From the NCBI RefSeq assembly GCF_964340395.1, contig NC_135566.1:21340584-21404583 (forward strand): DNA of 64,000 bases. Reading direction: 5' to 3'. The translations under genes and the position numbers were made by a program. The notes beneath the pieces were generated by a model. The model had not been told where the DNA came from, ran no database searches, and saw only the letters and a program-made list of their open reading frames with translations. Shown here piece by piece: positions 24,101-63,827 of this stretch (positions within the stretch are counted from its first letter, which is position 1; every line of letters starts with the position of its first letter). The DNA is from Glandiceps talaboti (Eukaryota; Hemichordata; Enteropneusta; Spengelidae).

Positions 24101-27100
24101 GGTAACAGAGTAGTAGTCTGTACATACAATGTAGTTGGAGTAGAATTGGTAACAGAGTAGTAGTCTGTACATACAATGTAGTTGGAGTAGAATTGGTAAC
24201 AGAGTAGTAGTCTGTACATACAATGTAGTTGGAGTAGAATTGGTAACAGAGTAGTAGTCTGTACATACAATGTAGTTGGAGTACAATTGGTAACAGAGTA
24301 GTTGTCTGTACATACAATGTAGGTGGGGTAGAATTGGTAACAGAGTAGTAGTTTGTACATATAATGTAGTTGGAGTAGAATTGGTAACAGAGTAGTAGTC
24401 TGTACATACAATGTAGTTGGAGTAGAATTGGTAACAGAGTAGTAGTTTGTACATACAATGTAGTTCGAGTAGAATTGGTAACAGAGTAGTAGTCTGTACA
24501 TACAATGTAGTTGGGGTAGAATTGGTAACAGAGTAGTAGTCTGTACATACAATGTAGTTGGAGTAGAATTGGTAACAGAGTAGTAGTCTGTACATACAAT
24601 GTAGTTGGAGTAGAATTGGTAACAGAGTAGTAGTCTGTACATACAATGTAGGTGGGGTAGAATTGGTAACAGAGTAGTAGTCTGTACATACAATGTAGTT
24701 GGAGTAGAATTGGTAACAGAGTAGTAGTCTGTACATACAATGTAGTTGGAGTAGAATTGGTAACAGAGTAGTAGTCTGTACATACAATGTAGTTGGAGTA
24801 CAATTGGTAACAGAGTAGTAGTCTGTACATACAATGTAGTTGGAGTACAATTGGTAACAGAGTAGTTGTCTGTACATACAATGTAGTTGGAGTACAATTG
24901 GTAACAGAGTAGTAGTCTGTACATACAATGTAGTTGGAGTACAATTGGTAACAGAGTAGTAGTCTGTACATACAATGTAGTTGGAGTACAATTGGTAACA
25001 GAGTAGTAGTCTGTACATACAATGTAGGTGGGGTAGAATTGGTAACAGAGTAGTAGTCTGTACATACAATGTAGTTGGAGTAGAATTGGTAACAGAGTAG
25101 TAGTTTGTACATACAATGTAGTTGGAGTACAATTGGTAACAGAGTAGTAGTCTGTACATACAATGTAGGTGGGGTAGAATTGGTAACAGAGTAGTAGTCT
25201 GTACATACAATGTAGTTGGAGTAGAATTGGTAACAGAGTAGTAGTCTGTACATACAATGTAGGTGGGGTAGAATTGGTAACAGAGTAGTAGTCTGTACAT
25301 ACAATGTAGTTGGAGTAGAATTGGTAACAGAGTAGTAGTTTGTACATACAATGTAGTTGGAGTAGAATTGGTAACAGAGTAGTAGTCTGTACATACAATG
25401 TAGGTGGGGTAGAATTGGTAACAGAGTAGTAGTCTGTACATATAATGTAGTTGGAGTCCAATTGGTAACAGAGTAGTAGTCTGTACATACAATGTAGTTG
25501 GAGTACAATTGGTAACAGAGTAGTAGTCTGTACATACAATGTAGTTGGAGTAGAATTGGTAACAGAGTAGTAGTCTGTACATACAATGTAGTTGGAGTAC
25601 AATTGGTAACAGAGTAGTAGTCTGTACATACAATGTAGGTGGGGTAGAATTGGTAACAGAGTAGTAGTCTGTACATACAATGTAGTTGGAGTAGAATTGG
25701 TAACAGAGTAGTAGTTTGTACATACAATGTAGTTGGAGTAGAATTGGTAACAGAGTAGTAGTCTGTACATACAATGTAGTTGGAGTACAATTGGTAACAG
25801 AGTAGTAGTCTGTACATACAATGTAGTTGGAGTAGAATTGGTAACAGAGTAGTAGTCTGTACATATAATGTACTTGGAGTAGAATTGGTAACAGAGTAGT
25901 AGTCTGTACATACATACAATGTAGTTGGAGTCCAATTGGTAACAGAGTAGTAGTCTGTACATACAATGTAGTTGGAGTAGAATTGGTAACAGAGTAGTAG
26001 TTTGTACATACAATGTAGTTGGAGTAGAATTGGTAATAGGGTAGTAGTCTGTACATACAATGTAGGTGGGGTAGAATTGGTAACAGAGTAGTAGTCGTAC
26101 ATACAATGTAGTTGGAGTAGAATTGGTAACAGAGTAGTAGTCTGTACATACATACAATGTAGTTGGAGTAGAATTGGTAACAGGGTAGTAGTCTGTACAT
26201 ACAATGTAGTTGGAGTACAATTGGTAACAGAGTAGTAGTCTGTACATACAATGTAGTTGGAGTAGAATTGGTAACAGAGTAGTAGTCTGTACATACAATG
26301 TAGTTGGAGTAGAATTGGTAACAGAGTAGTAGTTTGTACATACAATGTAGTTGGAGTAGAATTGGTAACAGAGTAGTAGTCTGTACATACAATGTAGTTG
26401 GAGTAGAATTGGTAACAGAGTAGTAGTCTGTACATACAATGTAGTTGGAGTAGAATTGGTAACAGAGTAGTAGTCTGTACATACAATGTAGTTGGAGTAG
26501 AATTGGTAACAGAGTAGTAGTCTGTACATACATACAATGTAGTTGGAGTCCAATTGGTAACAGAGTAGTAGTCTGTACATACAATGTAGTTCGAGTAGAA
26601 TTGGTAACAGAGTAGTAGTCTGTACATACAATGTAGGTGGGGTAGAATTGGTAACAGAGTAGTAGTCTGTACATACAATGTAGTTGGAGTACAATTGGTA
26701 ACAGAGTAGTAGTCTGTACATACAATGTAGTTGGAGTACAATTGGTAACAGAGTAGTAGTCTGTACATACAATGTAGTTGGAGTCCAATTGGTAACAGAG
26801 TAGTAGTCTGTACATACAATGTAGTTGGAGTAGAATTGGTAACAGAGTAGTAGTCTGTACATACAATGTAGTTGGAGTAGAATTGGTAACAGAGTAGTAG
26901 TTTGTACATACAATGTAGGTGGAGTCCAATTGGTAACAGAGTAGTAGTTTGTACATACAATGTAGTTGGAGTAGAATTGGTAACAGAGTAGTAGTCTGTA
27001 CATACAATGTAGGTGGAGTCCAATTGGTAACAGAGTAGTAGTTTGTACATACAATGTAGTTGGAGTAGAATTGGTAACAGAGTAGTAGTCTGTACATACA

Positions 27101-30100
27101 ATGTAGTTGGAGTAGAATTGGTAACAGAGTAGTAGTTTGTACATACAATGTAGTTGGAGTAGAATTGGTAACAGAGTAGTAGTTTTTACATACAATGTAG
27201 TTGGAGTAGAATTGGTAACAGAGTAGTAGTTTGTACATATAATGTAGTTGGAGTAGAATTGGTAACAGAGTAGTAGTCTGTACATACAATGTAGGTGGGG
27301 TAGAATTGGTAACAGAGTAGTAGTCTGTACATACAATGTAGTTGGAGTAGAATTGGTAACAGAGTAGTAGTTTGTACATACAATGTAGTTCGAGTAGAAT
27401 TGGTAACAGAGTAGTAGTTTGTACATACAATGTAGTTGGGGTAGAATTGGTAACAGAGTAGTAGTTTGTACATACAATGTAGTTGGGGTAGAATTGGTAA
27501 CAGAGTAGTAGTCTGTACATACAATGTAGTTGGAGTAGAATTGGTAACAGAGTAGTAGTCTGTACATACAATGTAGTTGGAGTACAATTGGTAACAGAGT
27601 AGTAGTTTGTACATATAATGTAGTTGGAGTAGAATTGGTAACAGAGTAGTAGTCTGTACATACATACAATGTAGTTGGAGTACAATTGGTAACAGAGTAG
27701 TAGTCTGTACATACAATGTAGTTGGAGTAGAATTGGTAACAGAGTAGTAGTCTGTACATATAATGTAGTTGGGGTAGAATTGGTAACAGAGTAGTAGTCT
27801 GTACATACAATGTAGTTCGAGTAGAATTGGTAACAGAGTAGTAGTCTGTACATACAATGTAGTTGGAGTAGAATTGGTAACAGAGTAGTAGTTTGTACAT
27901 ACAATGTAGGTGGAGTCCAATTGGTAACAGAGTAGTAGTTTGTACATACAATGTAGTTGGAGTAGAATTGGTAACAGAGTAGTAGTCTGTACATACAATG
28001 TAGTTGGAGTAGAATTGGTAACAGAGTAGTAGTCTGTACATACAATGTAGGTGGAGTCCAATTGGTAACAGAGTAGTAGTTTGTACATATAATGTAGTTG
28101 GAGTAGAATTGGTAACAGAGTAGTAGTCTGTACATACAATGTAGTTGTAGTACAATTGGTAACAGAGTAGTAGTCTGTACATACAATGTAGTTGGAGTAG
28201 AATTGGTAACAGAGTAGTAGTCTGTACATACATACAATGTAGTTGGAGTAGAATTGGTAACAGAGTAGTAGTTTGTACATACAATGTAGGTGGAGTCCAA
28301 TTGGTAACAGAGTAGTAGTTTGTACATACAATGTAGTTGGAGTAGAATTGGTAACAGAGTAGTAGTCTGTACATACAATGTAGGTGGGGTAGAATTGGTA
28401 ACAGAGTAGTAGTTTGTACATACAATGTAGTTGGAGTAGAATTGGTAACAGAGTAGTAGTCTGTACATACAATGTAGTTGGAGTAGAATTGGTAACAGAG
28501 TAGTAGTCTGTACATACAATGTAGGTGGAGTAGAATTGGTAACAGAGTAGTAGTCTGTACATACAATGTAGTTGGAGTAGAATTGGTAACAGAGTAGTAG
28601 TTTGTACATACAATGTAGTTGGAGTAGAATTGGTAACAGAGTAGTAGTCTGTACATACAATGTAGTTGGAGTAGAATTGGTAACAGAGTAGTAGTCTGTA
28701 CATACAATGTAGGTGGAGTCCAATTGGTAACAGAGTAGTAGTTTGTACATATAATGTAGTTGGAGTAGAATTGGTAACAGAGTAGTAGTCTGTACATACA
28801 ATGTAGTTGTAGTACAATTGGTAACAGAGTAGTAGTCTGTACATACAATGTAGTTGGAGTAGAATTGGTAACAGAGTAGTAGTCTGTACATACATACAAT
28901 GTAGTTGGAGTAGAATTGGTAACAGAGTAGTAGTTTGTACATACATACAATGTAGTTGGAGTCCAATTGGTAACAGAGTAGTAGTTTGTACATACAATGT
29001 AGTTGGAGTCCAATTGGTAACAGAGTAGTAGTTTGTACATACAATGTAGGTGGAGTCCAATTGGTAACAGAGTAGTAGTCTGTACATACAATGTAGTTGG
29101 AGTAGAATTGGTAACAGAGTAGTAGTCTGTACATACAATGTAGTTGGAGTAGAATTGGTAACAGAGTAGTAGTTTGTACATACAATGTAGTTGGAGTAGA
29201 ATTGGTAACAGAGTAGTAGTTTTTACATACAATGTAGTTGGAGTAGAATTGGTAACAGAGTAGTAGTTTGTACATATAATGTAGTTGGAGTAGAATTGGT
29301 AACAGAGTAGTAGTCTGTACATACAATGTAGGTGGGGTAGAATTGGTAACAGAGTAGTAGTCTGTACATACAATGTAGTTGGAGTAGAATTGGTAACAGA
29401 GTAGTAGTTTGTACATACAATGTAGTTCGAGTAGAATTGGTAACAGAGTAGTAGTTTGTACATACAATGTAGTTGGGGTAGAATTGGTAACAGAGTAGTA
29501 GTTTGTACATACAATGTAGTTGGGGTAGAATTGGTAACAGAGTAGTAGTCTGTACATACAATGTAGTTGGAGTAGAATTGGTAACAGAGTAGTAGTCTGT
29601 ACATACAATGTAGTTGGAGTACAATTGGTAACAGAGTAGTAGTTTGTACATATAATGTAGTTGGAGTAGAATTGGTAACAGAGTAGTAGTCTGTACATAC
29701 ATACAATGTAGTTGGAGTACAATTGGTAACAGAGTAGTAGTCTGTACATACAATGTAGTTGGAGTAGAATTGGTAACAGAGTAGTAGTCTGTACATATAA
29801 TGTAGTTGGGGTAGAATTGGTAACAGAGTAGTAGTCTGTACATACAATGTAGTTCGAGTAGAATTGGTAACAGAGTAGTAGTCTGTACATACAATGTAGT
29901 TGGAGTAGAATTGGTAACAGAGTAGTAGTTTGTACATACAATGTAGGTGGAGTCCAATTGGTAACAGAGTAGTAGTTTGTACATACAATGTAGTTGGAGT
30001 AGAATTGGTAACAGAGTAGTAGTCTGTACATACAATGTAGTTGGAGTAGAATTGGTAACAGAGTAGTAGTCTGTACATACAATGTAGGTGGAGTCCAATT

Positions 30101-32242
30101 GGTAACAGAGTAGTAGTTTGTACATATAATGTAGTTGGAGTAGAATTGGTAACAGAGTAGTAGTCTGTACATACAATGTAGTTGTAGTACAATTGGTAAC
30201 AGAGTAGTAGTCTGTACATACAATGTAGTTGGAGTAGAATTGGTAACAGAGTAGTAGTCTGTACATACATACAATGTAGTTGGAGTAGAATTGGTAACAG
30301 AGTAGTAGTTTGTACATACAATGTAGGTGGAGTCCAATTGGTAACAGAGTAGTAGTTTGTACATACAATGTAGTTGGAGTAGAATTGGTAACAGAGTAGT
30401 AGTCTGTACATACAATGTAGGTGGGGTAGAATTGGTAACAGAGTAGTAGTTTGTACATACAATGTAGGTGGAGTAGAATTGGTAACAGAGTAGTAGTCTG
30501 TACATACAATGTAGTTGGAGTAGAATTGGTAACAGAGTAGTAGTCTGTACATACAATGTAGGTGGAGTAGAATTGGTAACAGAGTAGTAGTCTGTACATA
30601 CAATGTAGTTGGAGTAGAATTGGTAACAGAGTAGTAGTTTGTACATACAATGTAGTTGGAGTAGAATTGGTAACAGAGTAGTAGTCTGTACATACAATGT
30701 AGTTGGAGTAGAATTGGTAACAGAGTAGTAGTCTGTACATACAATGTAGGTGGAGTCCAATTGGTAACAGAGTAGTAGTTTGTACATATAATGTAGTTGG
30801 AGTAGAATTGGTAACAGAGTAGTAGTCTGTACATACAATGTAGTTGTAGTACAATTGGTAACAGAGTAGTAGTCTGTACATACAATGTAGTTGGAGTAGA
30901 ATTGGTAACAGAGTAGTAGTCTGTACATACATACAATGTAGTTGGAGTAGAATTGGTAACAGAGTAGTAGTTTGTACATACATACAATGTAGTTGGAGTC
31001 CAATTGGTAACAGAGTAGTAGTTTGTACATACAATGTAGTTGGAGTCCAATTGGTAACAGAGTAGTAGTTTGTACATACAATGTAGGTGGAGTCCAATTG
31101 GTAACAGAGTAGTAGTCTGTACATACAATGTAGTTGGAGTAGAATTGGTAACAGAGTAGTAGTCTGTACATACAATGTAGGTGGAGTCCAATTGGTAACA
31201 GAGTAGTAGTTTGTACATACAATGTAGTTGGAGTAGAATTGGTAACAGAGTAGTAGTCTGTACATACAATGTAGTTGGAGTACAATTGGTAACAGAGTAG
31301 TAGTCTGTACATACAATGTAGTTGGAGTAGAATTGGTAACAGAGTAGTAGTTTGTACATACAATGTAGTTCGAGTAGAATTGGTAACAGAGTAGTTGTCT
31401 GTACATACAATGTAGGTGGGGTAGAATTGGTAACAGAGTAGTAGTCTGTACATACAGTGTAGTTGGAGTACAATTGGTAACAGAGTAGTAGTCTGTACAT
31501 ACATACAATGTAGTTGGAGTACAATTGGTAACAGAGTAGTTGTCTGTACATACAATGTAGTTGGAGTAGAATTGGTAACAGAGTAGTAGTCTGTACATAC
31601 AATGTAGGTGGGGTAGAATTGGTAACAGAGTAGTAGTCTGTACATACAATGTAGGTGGGGTAGAATTGGTAACAGAGTAGTAGTCTGTACATACAATGTA
31701 GGTGGGGTAGAATTGGTAACAGAGTAGTAGTCTGTACATACAATGTAGTTGGAGTACAATTGGTAACAGAGTAGTAGTTTGTACATACAATGTAGTTGGA
31801 GTAGAATTGGTAACAGAGTAGTAGTCTGTACATACAATGTAGTTGGAGTACAATTGGTAACAGAGTAGTAGTCTGTACATACAATGTAGTTGGAGTAGAA
31901 TTGGTAACAGAGTAGTAGTTTGTACATACAATGTAGGTGGAGTAGAATTGGTAACAGAGTAGTAGTCTGTACATACAATGTAGTTGGAGTAGAATTGGTA
32001 ACAGAGTAGTAGTCTGTACATACAATGTAGTTCGAGTAGAATTGGTAACAGAGTAGTAGTCTGTACATACAATGTAGGTGGGGTAGAATTGGTAACAGAG
32101 TAGTAGTCTGTACATACAATGTAGTTGGAGTCCAATTGGTAACAGAGTAGTAGTCGACGTACATACAATGTAGGTGGGGTAGAATTGGTAACAGAGTAGT
32201 AGTCTGTACATACAATGTAGTTGGAGTAGAATTGGTAACAGA
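18109..32242. repeat. 14.1-kb minisatellite, 47-bp unit, ~300 copies
   Basis: Continuous head-to-tail array. The unit has a nearly invariant core, ATTGGTAACAGAGTAGTAG, and a variable flank (GTAGTTGGAGTAG, GTAGGTGGGGTAG, GTAGTTGGAGTAC, GTAGGTGGAGTCC and others). Occasional length changes include +4 (CATACATACAAT), -2 (AGTCGTACAT) and +5 (GTTGCCATGG). The period is 47, so reading frame rotates each unit, and the minus strand has no stop in any frame. That creates overlapping ORFs of up to about 4800 codons with a 47-residue period. I see no signal peptide, splice structure or codon constraint, so I call it non-coding satellite-like DNA. Confidence 0.97.
27050..31180. repeat. Higher-order duplication inside the 47-bp array (2 x 2037 bp)
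   Basis: Diagnostic variants recur exactly 2037 bp apart: the AGTTTTTACATA variant at 27183 and 29220, and the GTAGTTGTAG variant at 28141/30178 and 28803/30840. 2037 equals 43 units of 47 bp plus four 4-bp insertions. Following both copies by eye I saw essentially one substitution (near 28421 versus 30458). Inside each copy a 662-bp block (14 units plus 4 bp) is repeated. Confidence 0.9.
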
Positions 32243-32875
32243 TTCGTGTTTATGTTTTGACAAGGCGTTATTAATTGTGACAAACTGTACTGAGAATAAG
32301 TGTCTGTGGAATTTACCCAAAATAAACATCTAACAACATCAACTACCCACAAGATATCATATTGTTAAATTTACATACCGTAATCATACTGATATGTAAA
32401 TAACATGTAAATTAACACATGTACACTGCATGTTTTGCCAACATTTAGTGTAACACACATCTATGTATATTTACATACTGATTCATTTGAATAATGATGA
32501 TAGTGTGACTAGTTATCATGGTTGAAGGGACTGCACACTGTGATCGGCCAGGCTATTATTGGGCAATTATTTTCAATCTGTTATTATCAGCTTTCCAAAT
32601 GTAATCAAGACAGCATGGTAAACTAGAGATTAATGTTAGCTGAATAATACACAAGATGACATGACCTACCCCTTTTCTCCTACTTCATAACATCTGCATA
32701 GTTTTACAGTCTGTAACATAGAAGTAACACAGAATTTAATGAAAAATGAACAGACCTTTTACCAGTAATAACATTTTTTACCTCATACAACAGATTAGAA
32801 TTAAACAAAAAGACAGATTGATTCTAATGTGTGTCTACAATAATGCATTGTGTATTCCATGAAGTGAATGTCATG
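32243..32875. other. No recognised gene
   Basis: AT-rich flank of the array. No exon of the neighbouring minus-strand LRR gene could be recognised here. Confidence 0.35.
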
Positions 32876-33290
32876 GGATGGCCAAAGAAATTGAATGTCA
32901 TGGGATGGCCAAAGAAATTGAATGTCATGGTATGGTCAAAGAAACTGGAAGTTATGGTATGGCTGCTAGCGTTGTGAGGCATCGCTTGTTGTACAGTAAA
33001 CAATAGGATAGCCGGGATGAGCTGAGTGGTAGGCCGAGTTCTCTGGCAAATAAATTTTTTGCTAGAGTGATGGTGGTTGTGTTCGCTGTGTGAACATTGG
33101 CAGTGAAAGGCTGAGTGAGGATGTGAATTGGTATATATATCGATGTAATAGGAGAATAGTGTTTGGTCTCAGATTGCAGCCCGTGCAGTTGGTTGGAGTC
33201 ATCCCCTGGCATTAACCGCGATTATATGACTATGCTATAATCCCAACATTATGGTATGGTCAAAGAAACTGAAAGTTATGGTATTCAACT
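32876..33290. repeat. 28-bp tandem repeat interrupted by a ~280-bp insertion
   Basis: Units like AATGTCATGGGATGGCCAAAG repeat three to four times at 32864-32958 and resume at 33247-33290 with TTATGGTATGGTCAAAG. Between them is a block with unrelated, more GC-balanced sequence (about 32962-33244). TTATGGTATGG occurs on both sides and may be a target-site duplication, but the repeat unit itself makes this uncertain. Confidence 0.5.
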
Positions 33291-33308
33291 ATAAAGGATG
33301 GGTCGGGT

Positions 33309-33346
33309 ATGGGGGGTGGGGGGTTGGGTATGGGGGTGGGGGGGAC
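33309..33346 (+). other. G-rich tract with G-quadruplex potential
   Basis: Several runs of four to seven G separated by one to three bases (GGGGGGTGGGGGGTTGGG and onward). This fits the pattern of a possible G-quadruplex on the plus strand. Confidence 0.6.
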
Positions 33347-33350
33347 GACC

Positions 33351-33600
33351 TGTTCAAGCATGTCTGAGTTATGGCTTTGGACATGAAAACTGCGCCAACA
33401 AAATCGCTGCCAGGCAGCCATATTGGATCATATCACAATGAAAACGGATATGCACATGTATGTCATAGAACACTGTCCTAATACCAACCTTGAATGAGAT
33501 CTGTTCAAGCATGTCTGAGTTATGGCTTTGGACATGGAAAATTTGCAAACAAGATAGCTGCCAGGCAGCCATATTGGATCATATCACAACGAAAATGGAA
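33351..33600 (+). repeat. Tandem duplication, 151-bp spacing
   Basis: TGTTCAAGCATGTCTGAGTT begins at 33351 and again at 33502, and both are followed by the same GCCAGGCAGCCATATTGGAT block. Recent local duplication. Confidence 0.8.
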
Positions 33601-33630
33601 ATGTATGTCCGGCGGGGACTAATAAACATA

Positions 33631-33866
33631 AGTATACAGAATATTATCTGTAGTTTAGTACATTTTTCACCAAGTATACAGAATATTACTTGTAGTTTGG
33701 TACATTTTTCACTAAGTAAACACAATATTACCTACAGTTTGGTACATTTTTCACCTAGTATACAGAATATTACCTGTAGTTTAGTACATTTTTCACCAAG
33801 TATACAGAATATTACCTGTAGTTTGGTACATTTTTCACCAAGTATACAGAATATTACCTGTAGTTT
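33631..33866 (-). repeat. 42-bp minisatellite, distal block (~5.5 units)
   Basis: Same unit and orientation as 36449-36935. The two blocks appear to be one original array split by the TIR element 33867-36448. The unit on the minus strand carries the tail of LRR exon 8 and its splice donor. Confidence 0.85.
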
Positions 33867-35596
33867 GAGGTAGCTAAATGGTCCAAAATTGAACAGTTGC
33901 GGGGCAAAGTGCTAGAACTAGCACTTCGCCACGTTTTGACAAAGTGCTAGATCTAGCACTTCGTCAGTTTTCGCCGAAGTGCTAGATCTAGCACTTCATC
34001 AGAAAACCACGAAGTGCGGGCCTGTAAACAACGAAGCGCCTCCAACGGCTTGATATAACGTGGTCTTTCGCATCGATAAACGTCACATACATGCGTCATG
34101 TCAATAGTCATGATCGACTCCAAAACTTATCTTTGGCCGATTGTAACAACGACACGATTTATCTGAAGTTTGTTAAATGTTTGCCGAGTAAAACGGCCGG
34201 TTGAAAGTTCACGTTGCCGTACGTACGGTTGTGTCCCAGGGGTTGTGTGTTCTGTTACAAACATGCTAAAACACGTCAATATCATCGATACTATCGACAT
34301 TGTATTGTATTCTGATAGAAACATTCTGATACATATCTCGGGAGTGCCTGTGGGCGGGACTGTACTTCAGAATCTGCAATCTACTCTGACACAAGGACTA
34401 GCCACTCAGTATTTCTTGTACCATGTCTATTTTAGAGCGGGAAAGATATATCAATCATAACGTCTTCAAATAAATTTGAAAATCACTAAAATCTTTATCC
34501 AGTATCCATCTTTCAGTATAATCACCTGTGTGCTTATTTTCATTCTAATCTATGAAGTTGTAGAACAAGAATATTGTGCAAAATCATGTCCGATGATTTA
34601 CACGAGGTAGAGCGTGCCTCTGGGGACACATTTATTCTATAAAATCTTTAAAATTTCTCCAAACTGTTTGAATGGATAGTTTTATTTTGTTGATCTCTCT
34701 GAAATGACAAAATCAATATGGGGGTCATTGTGTTTGTTTTTAAACAAACCGACACCCCTTTCTTTCCCCCGGATCCTGGATTTGGCAGCCATGCTGGATT
34801 CTAAAAAGATAAGTTTGACAATATACACTTTATTTTCGGGATGCATTCCATGTTAACTTGCGATGTGCTTTTAAGACATACTATAGTCGTTCCAACTTAT
34901 CACAACCCTAATTATGAGCTCCCACAATCTTTCTCGTATAAACCATTTCCTATCGCTATTTCTCGAACGGTCGTCATCTGTATATCTGACTTTTAGTAAT
35001 GATATGCAATCCAGTTCACGAAGTGACGTTTATTACTGCTCTACGATCCTCGGCGTCACACTTGGCTAATTGTAGCATTATGAAGTCACTTCCTCTGGAC
35101 CGAACCAAACTGTAACCGATGGCTATTATTATTATTTCCCACATTGGATATAATTTCTGAGCAAACAGGAATTACATAAGGGACGATATTGAAGTTGGTG
35201 ATTGTCTAGGAATGCAAAAAAATTCCGATAAACAGTAATGTCGTGTTAATTTATTTGAGATCTGGCGAAATCATGGATTATTTATTGTCGTTGTTTTCAG
35301 TCAAGAAGTTGGCAGTACCAAGTATATGGAATTTACAAAACAGTAGTAACGGGTTATCTATAGATTTCTATCAAAATATTAACAGCAATGAAGGGCTGAA
35401 ATTAAAATTGTTCACACGAATATGTTTTCGCACTTATGTTTTCGATAGCAATATTTCTTGTCATCTATTAACGATCTGATAATACTGAAAGAAGTGAATC
35501 TATTCAATAGAAATATAGTGAACGTGATATAAACTTACACCCAGACTTTATTTTCGTGTTCAACGATAAAGAAAAATCTTCACTCTCGCATCTAGA

Positions 35597-35629
35597 CACA
35601 CACACACCCCCACACACACACACACCCCA
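35597..35629 (+). repeat. CA microsatellite
   Basis: ACACACACCCCCACACACAC-type run inside the TIR element. Confidence 0.8.
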
Positions 35630-35699
35630 AGAAATTCAGTTTTCCTTTATATTATTTCTTTGTCATGCAATGTTACAAATGTCACTGCCATTAAATCTG

Positions 35700-36070
35700 C
35701 AGTATGAAGTCTGTGACGCACGCCGAACTAAATGTTTCTACTTCCTGAAATCTTTGAAGTTTTGACTGTGTATGTGAGTGCGTTATTTGACATAAACAGT
35801 TGTCGAAATGGAGGTCTACGGTTGTTGGTAGTGGTGTCAGCCGTTGTCAAGTACAGAGTACGAAACGTGGTACCGAAACAACTACGTGCTATGGTTGAAG
35901 TCTGTGACACACGTCGAACAAAATTAAAATGTTCATAGTTTCGACTGCGTTATTTGACGTGACAGCTGTCCAAAATGGCGGTCTGCGGTTGTTGGTAGTG
36001 GTGTCAAGCCGTTGTAAGGAGTACGAAATGTGGAAGGGAAACGACCACGTGCTGTAGTTTTCGCCACATA
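35700..36070 (+). repeat. Internal ~170-190-bp tandem duplication
   Basis: GAAGTCTGTGACGCACGCCG ... GGTTGTTGGTAGTGGTGTC occurs twice with about 80-85 percent identity by eye, inside the TIR element. Confidence 0.65.
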
Positions 36071-36448
36071 GGACATCGAAAAAGTACAAAACTGAACGTT
36101 ACTAAAAATTACGAAGTAGAAACTTGTTTGTGCATTGGCAAAACATACGGAAAATCAAACTCTAAGGTCGTTAAACACGGGAAATAACATTTTACACTGA
36201 GAGTAATAACATGTCCATTACCGGTATAACATGACATATTTACTGATGATCCAGCACTTTGCCACACTTTGCCACTCTTTGTTGAAGTGCTAGATCTAGC
36301 ACTTCACCACTTTTTGACAAAGTGCTAGATCTAGCACTTCGTCAGTTTTCGCTAAAGTGCTAGATCTAGCACTTTGTCAAAAAGTGGCGAAGTGCTAGAT
36401 CTAGCACTTTGCCCTGCAACTGTTCCGATTTTGAATTCTTTGTTACAT

Positions 36449-36908
36449 GTTTGGTACATTTTCCACCAAGTATACAGAATATTACCTGTAGTTTAGTACA
36501 TTTTTCACCAAGTATACAGAATATTACCTGTAGTTTAGTACATTTTCACCAAGTAAACAGAATATTACCTACAGTTTGGTACATTTTTCACTAAATATAC
36601 AGAATATTACCTGTAGTTTAGTACATTTTTCATCAAGTATATAGAATATTACCTGTAGTTTAGTACATTTTTCACCAAGTATACAGAATATTACCTGTAG
36701 TTTAGTACATTTTTCACTAAATATACAGAATATTACCTGTAGTTTAGTACATTTTTCATCAAGTATATAGAATATTACCTGTAGTTTAGTACATTTTTCA
36801 CCAAGTATACAGAATATTACCTGTAGTTTAATACATTTTTCACCAAGTATACAGAATATTACCTGTAGTTTAGTACATTTTTCACCTAGTATACAGAATA
36901 TTACTAAC

Positions 36909-36935
<27 letters not shown>
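36449..36935 (-). repeat. 42-bp minisatellite built from an exon/5'-splice-site junction
   Basis: Eleven to twelve units of 42 bp. On the minus strand each unit is 27 nt equal to the end of LRR exon 8 (coding LGEKCTKLQ) followed by 15 nt of intron starting GTAATATTC. The genuine exon end lies at 36909-36935 and is the first copy. Its donor reads GTTAGTAATATT, 4 nt longer than in the copies. Because of those 4 nt, reading through the first donor runs into TGA, whereas within the array the frame stays open with a 14-residue period. Confidence 0.85.
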
Positions 36936-63636
<26,701 letters not shown>

Positions 63637-63827
63637 TTTAAGACTGCCTCACTGCCAGAGATGCAGCACACTGGTTGATATATCAATGATGGGCACATTC
63701 ATCTACAAAAGTAGTGTGTAAACATGTCTTCACAGCAAATACTTTATTTCTCTGTGAATAATACAATAAATGTAATGGTTAGTCAAATACAAATTCATAT
63801 ACAGCAAAGAGGTCATATTTGATAATC

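Larger units (their letters stand above)
33867..36448. mobile_element. 2.6-kb TIR element with 20-bp palindromic subterminal repeats
   Basis: The left side (AAAATTGAACAGTTGCGGGG) and the inverted right side (AAAATCGGAACAGTTGCAGGG) match, and both continue into the same series of palindromes AAGTGCTAGATCTAGCACTT: three on the left at about 33908-34003 and four on the right at about 36280-36412. It interrupts the 42-bp array cleanly. A 4-bp TTTG flanks both sides and may be the target duplication. No transposase ORF was seen, so it is non-autonomous. The interior includes one arm of the foldback family (34264-34350) and an internal tandem duplication (35700-36070). Confidence 0.65.

Noticed and set aside
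17885-32352. Overlapping minus-strand ORFs of 650 to 4814 codons with 47-residue repeats
   Set aside because: They arise because the 47-bp unit lacks stops in all three minus frames. All frames are equally open, the repeat varies without regard to frame, and there is no start, splice or domain context.
32778-32837. Possible phase-0 exon after LRR exon 8
   Set aside because: Short hydrophobic translation without LRR pattern; acceptor and donor are only average.
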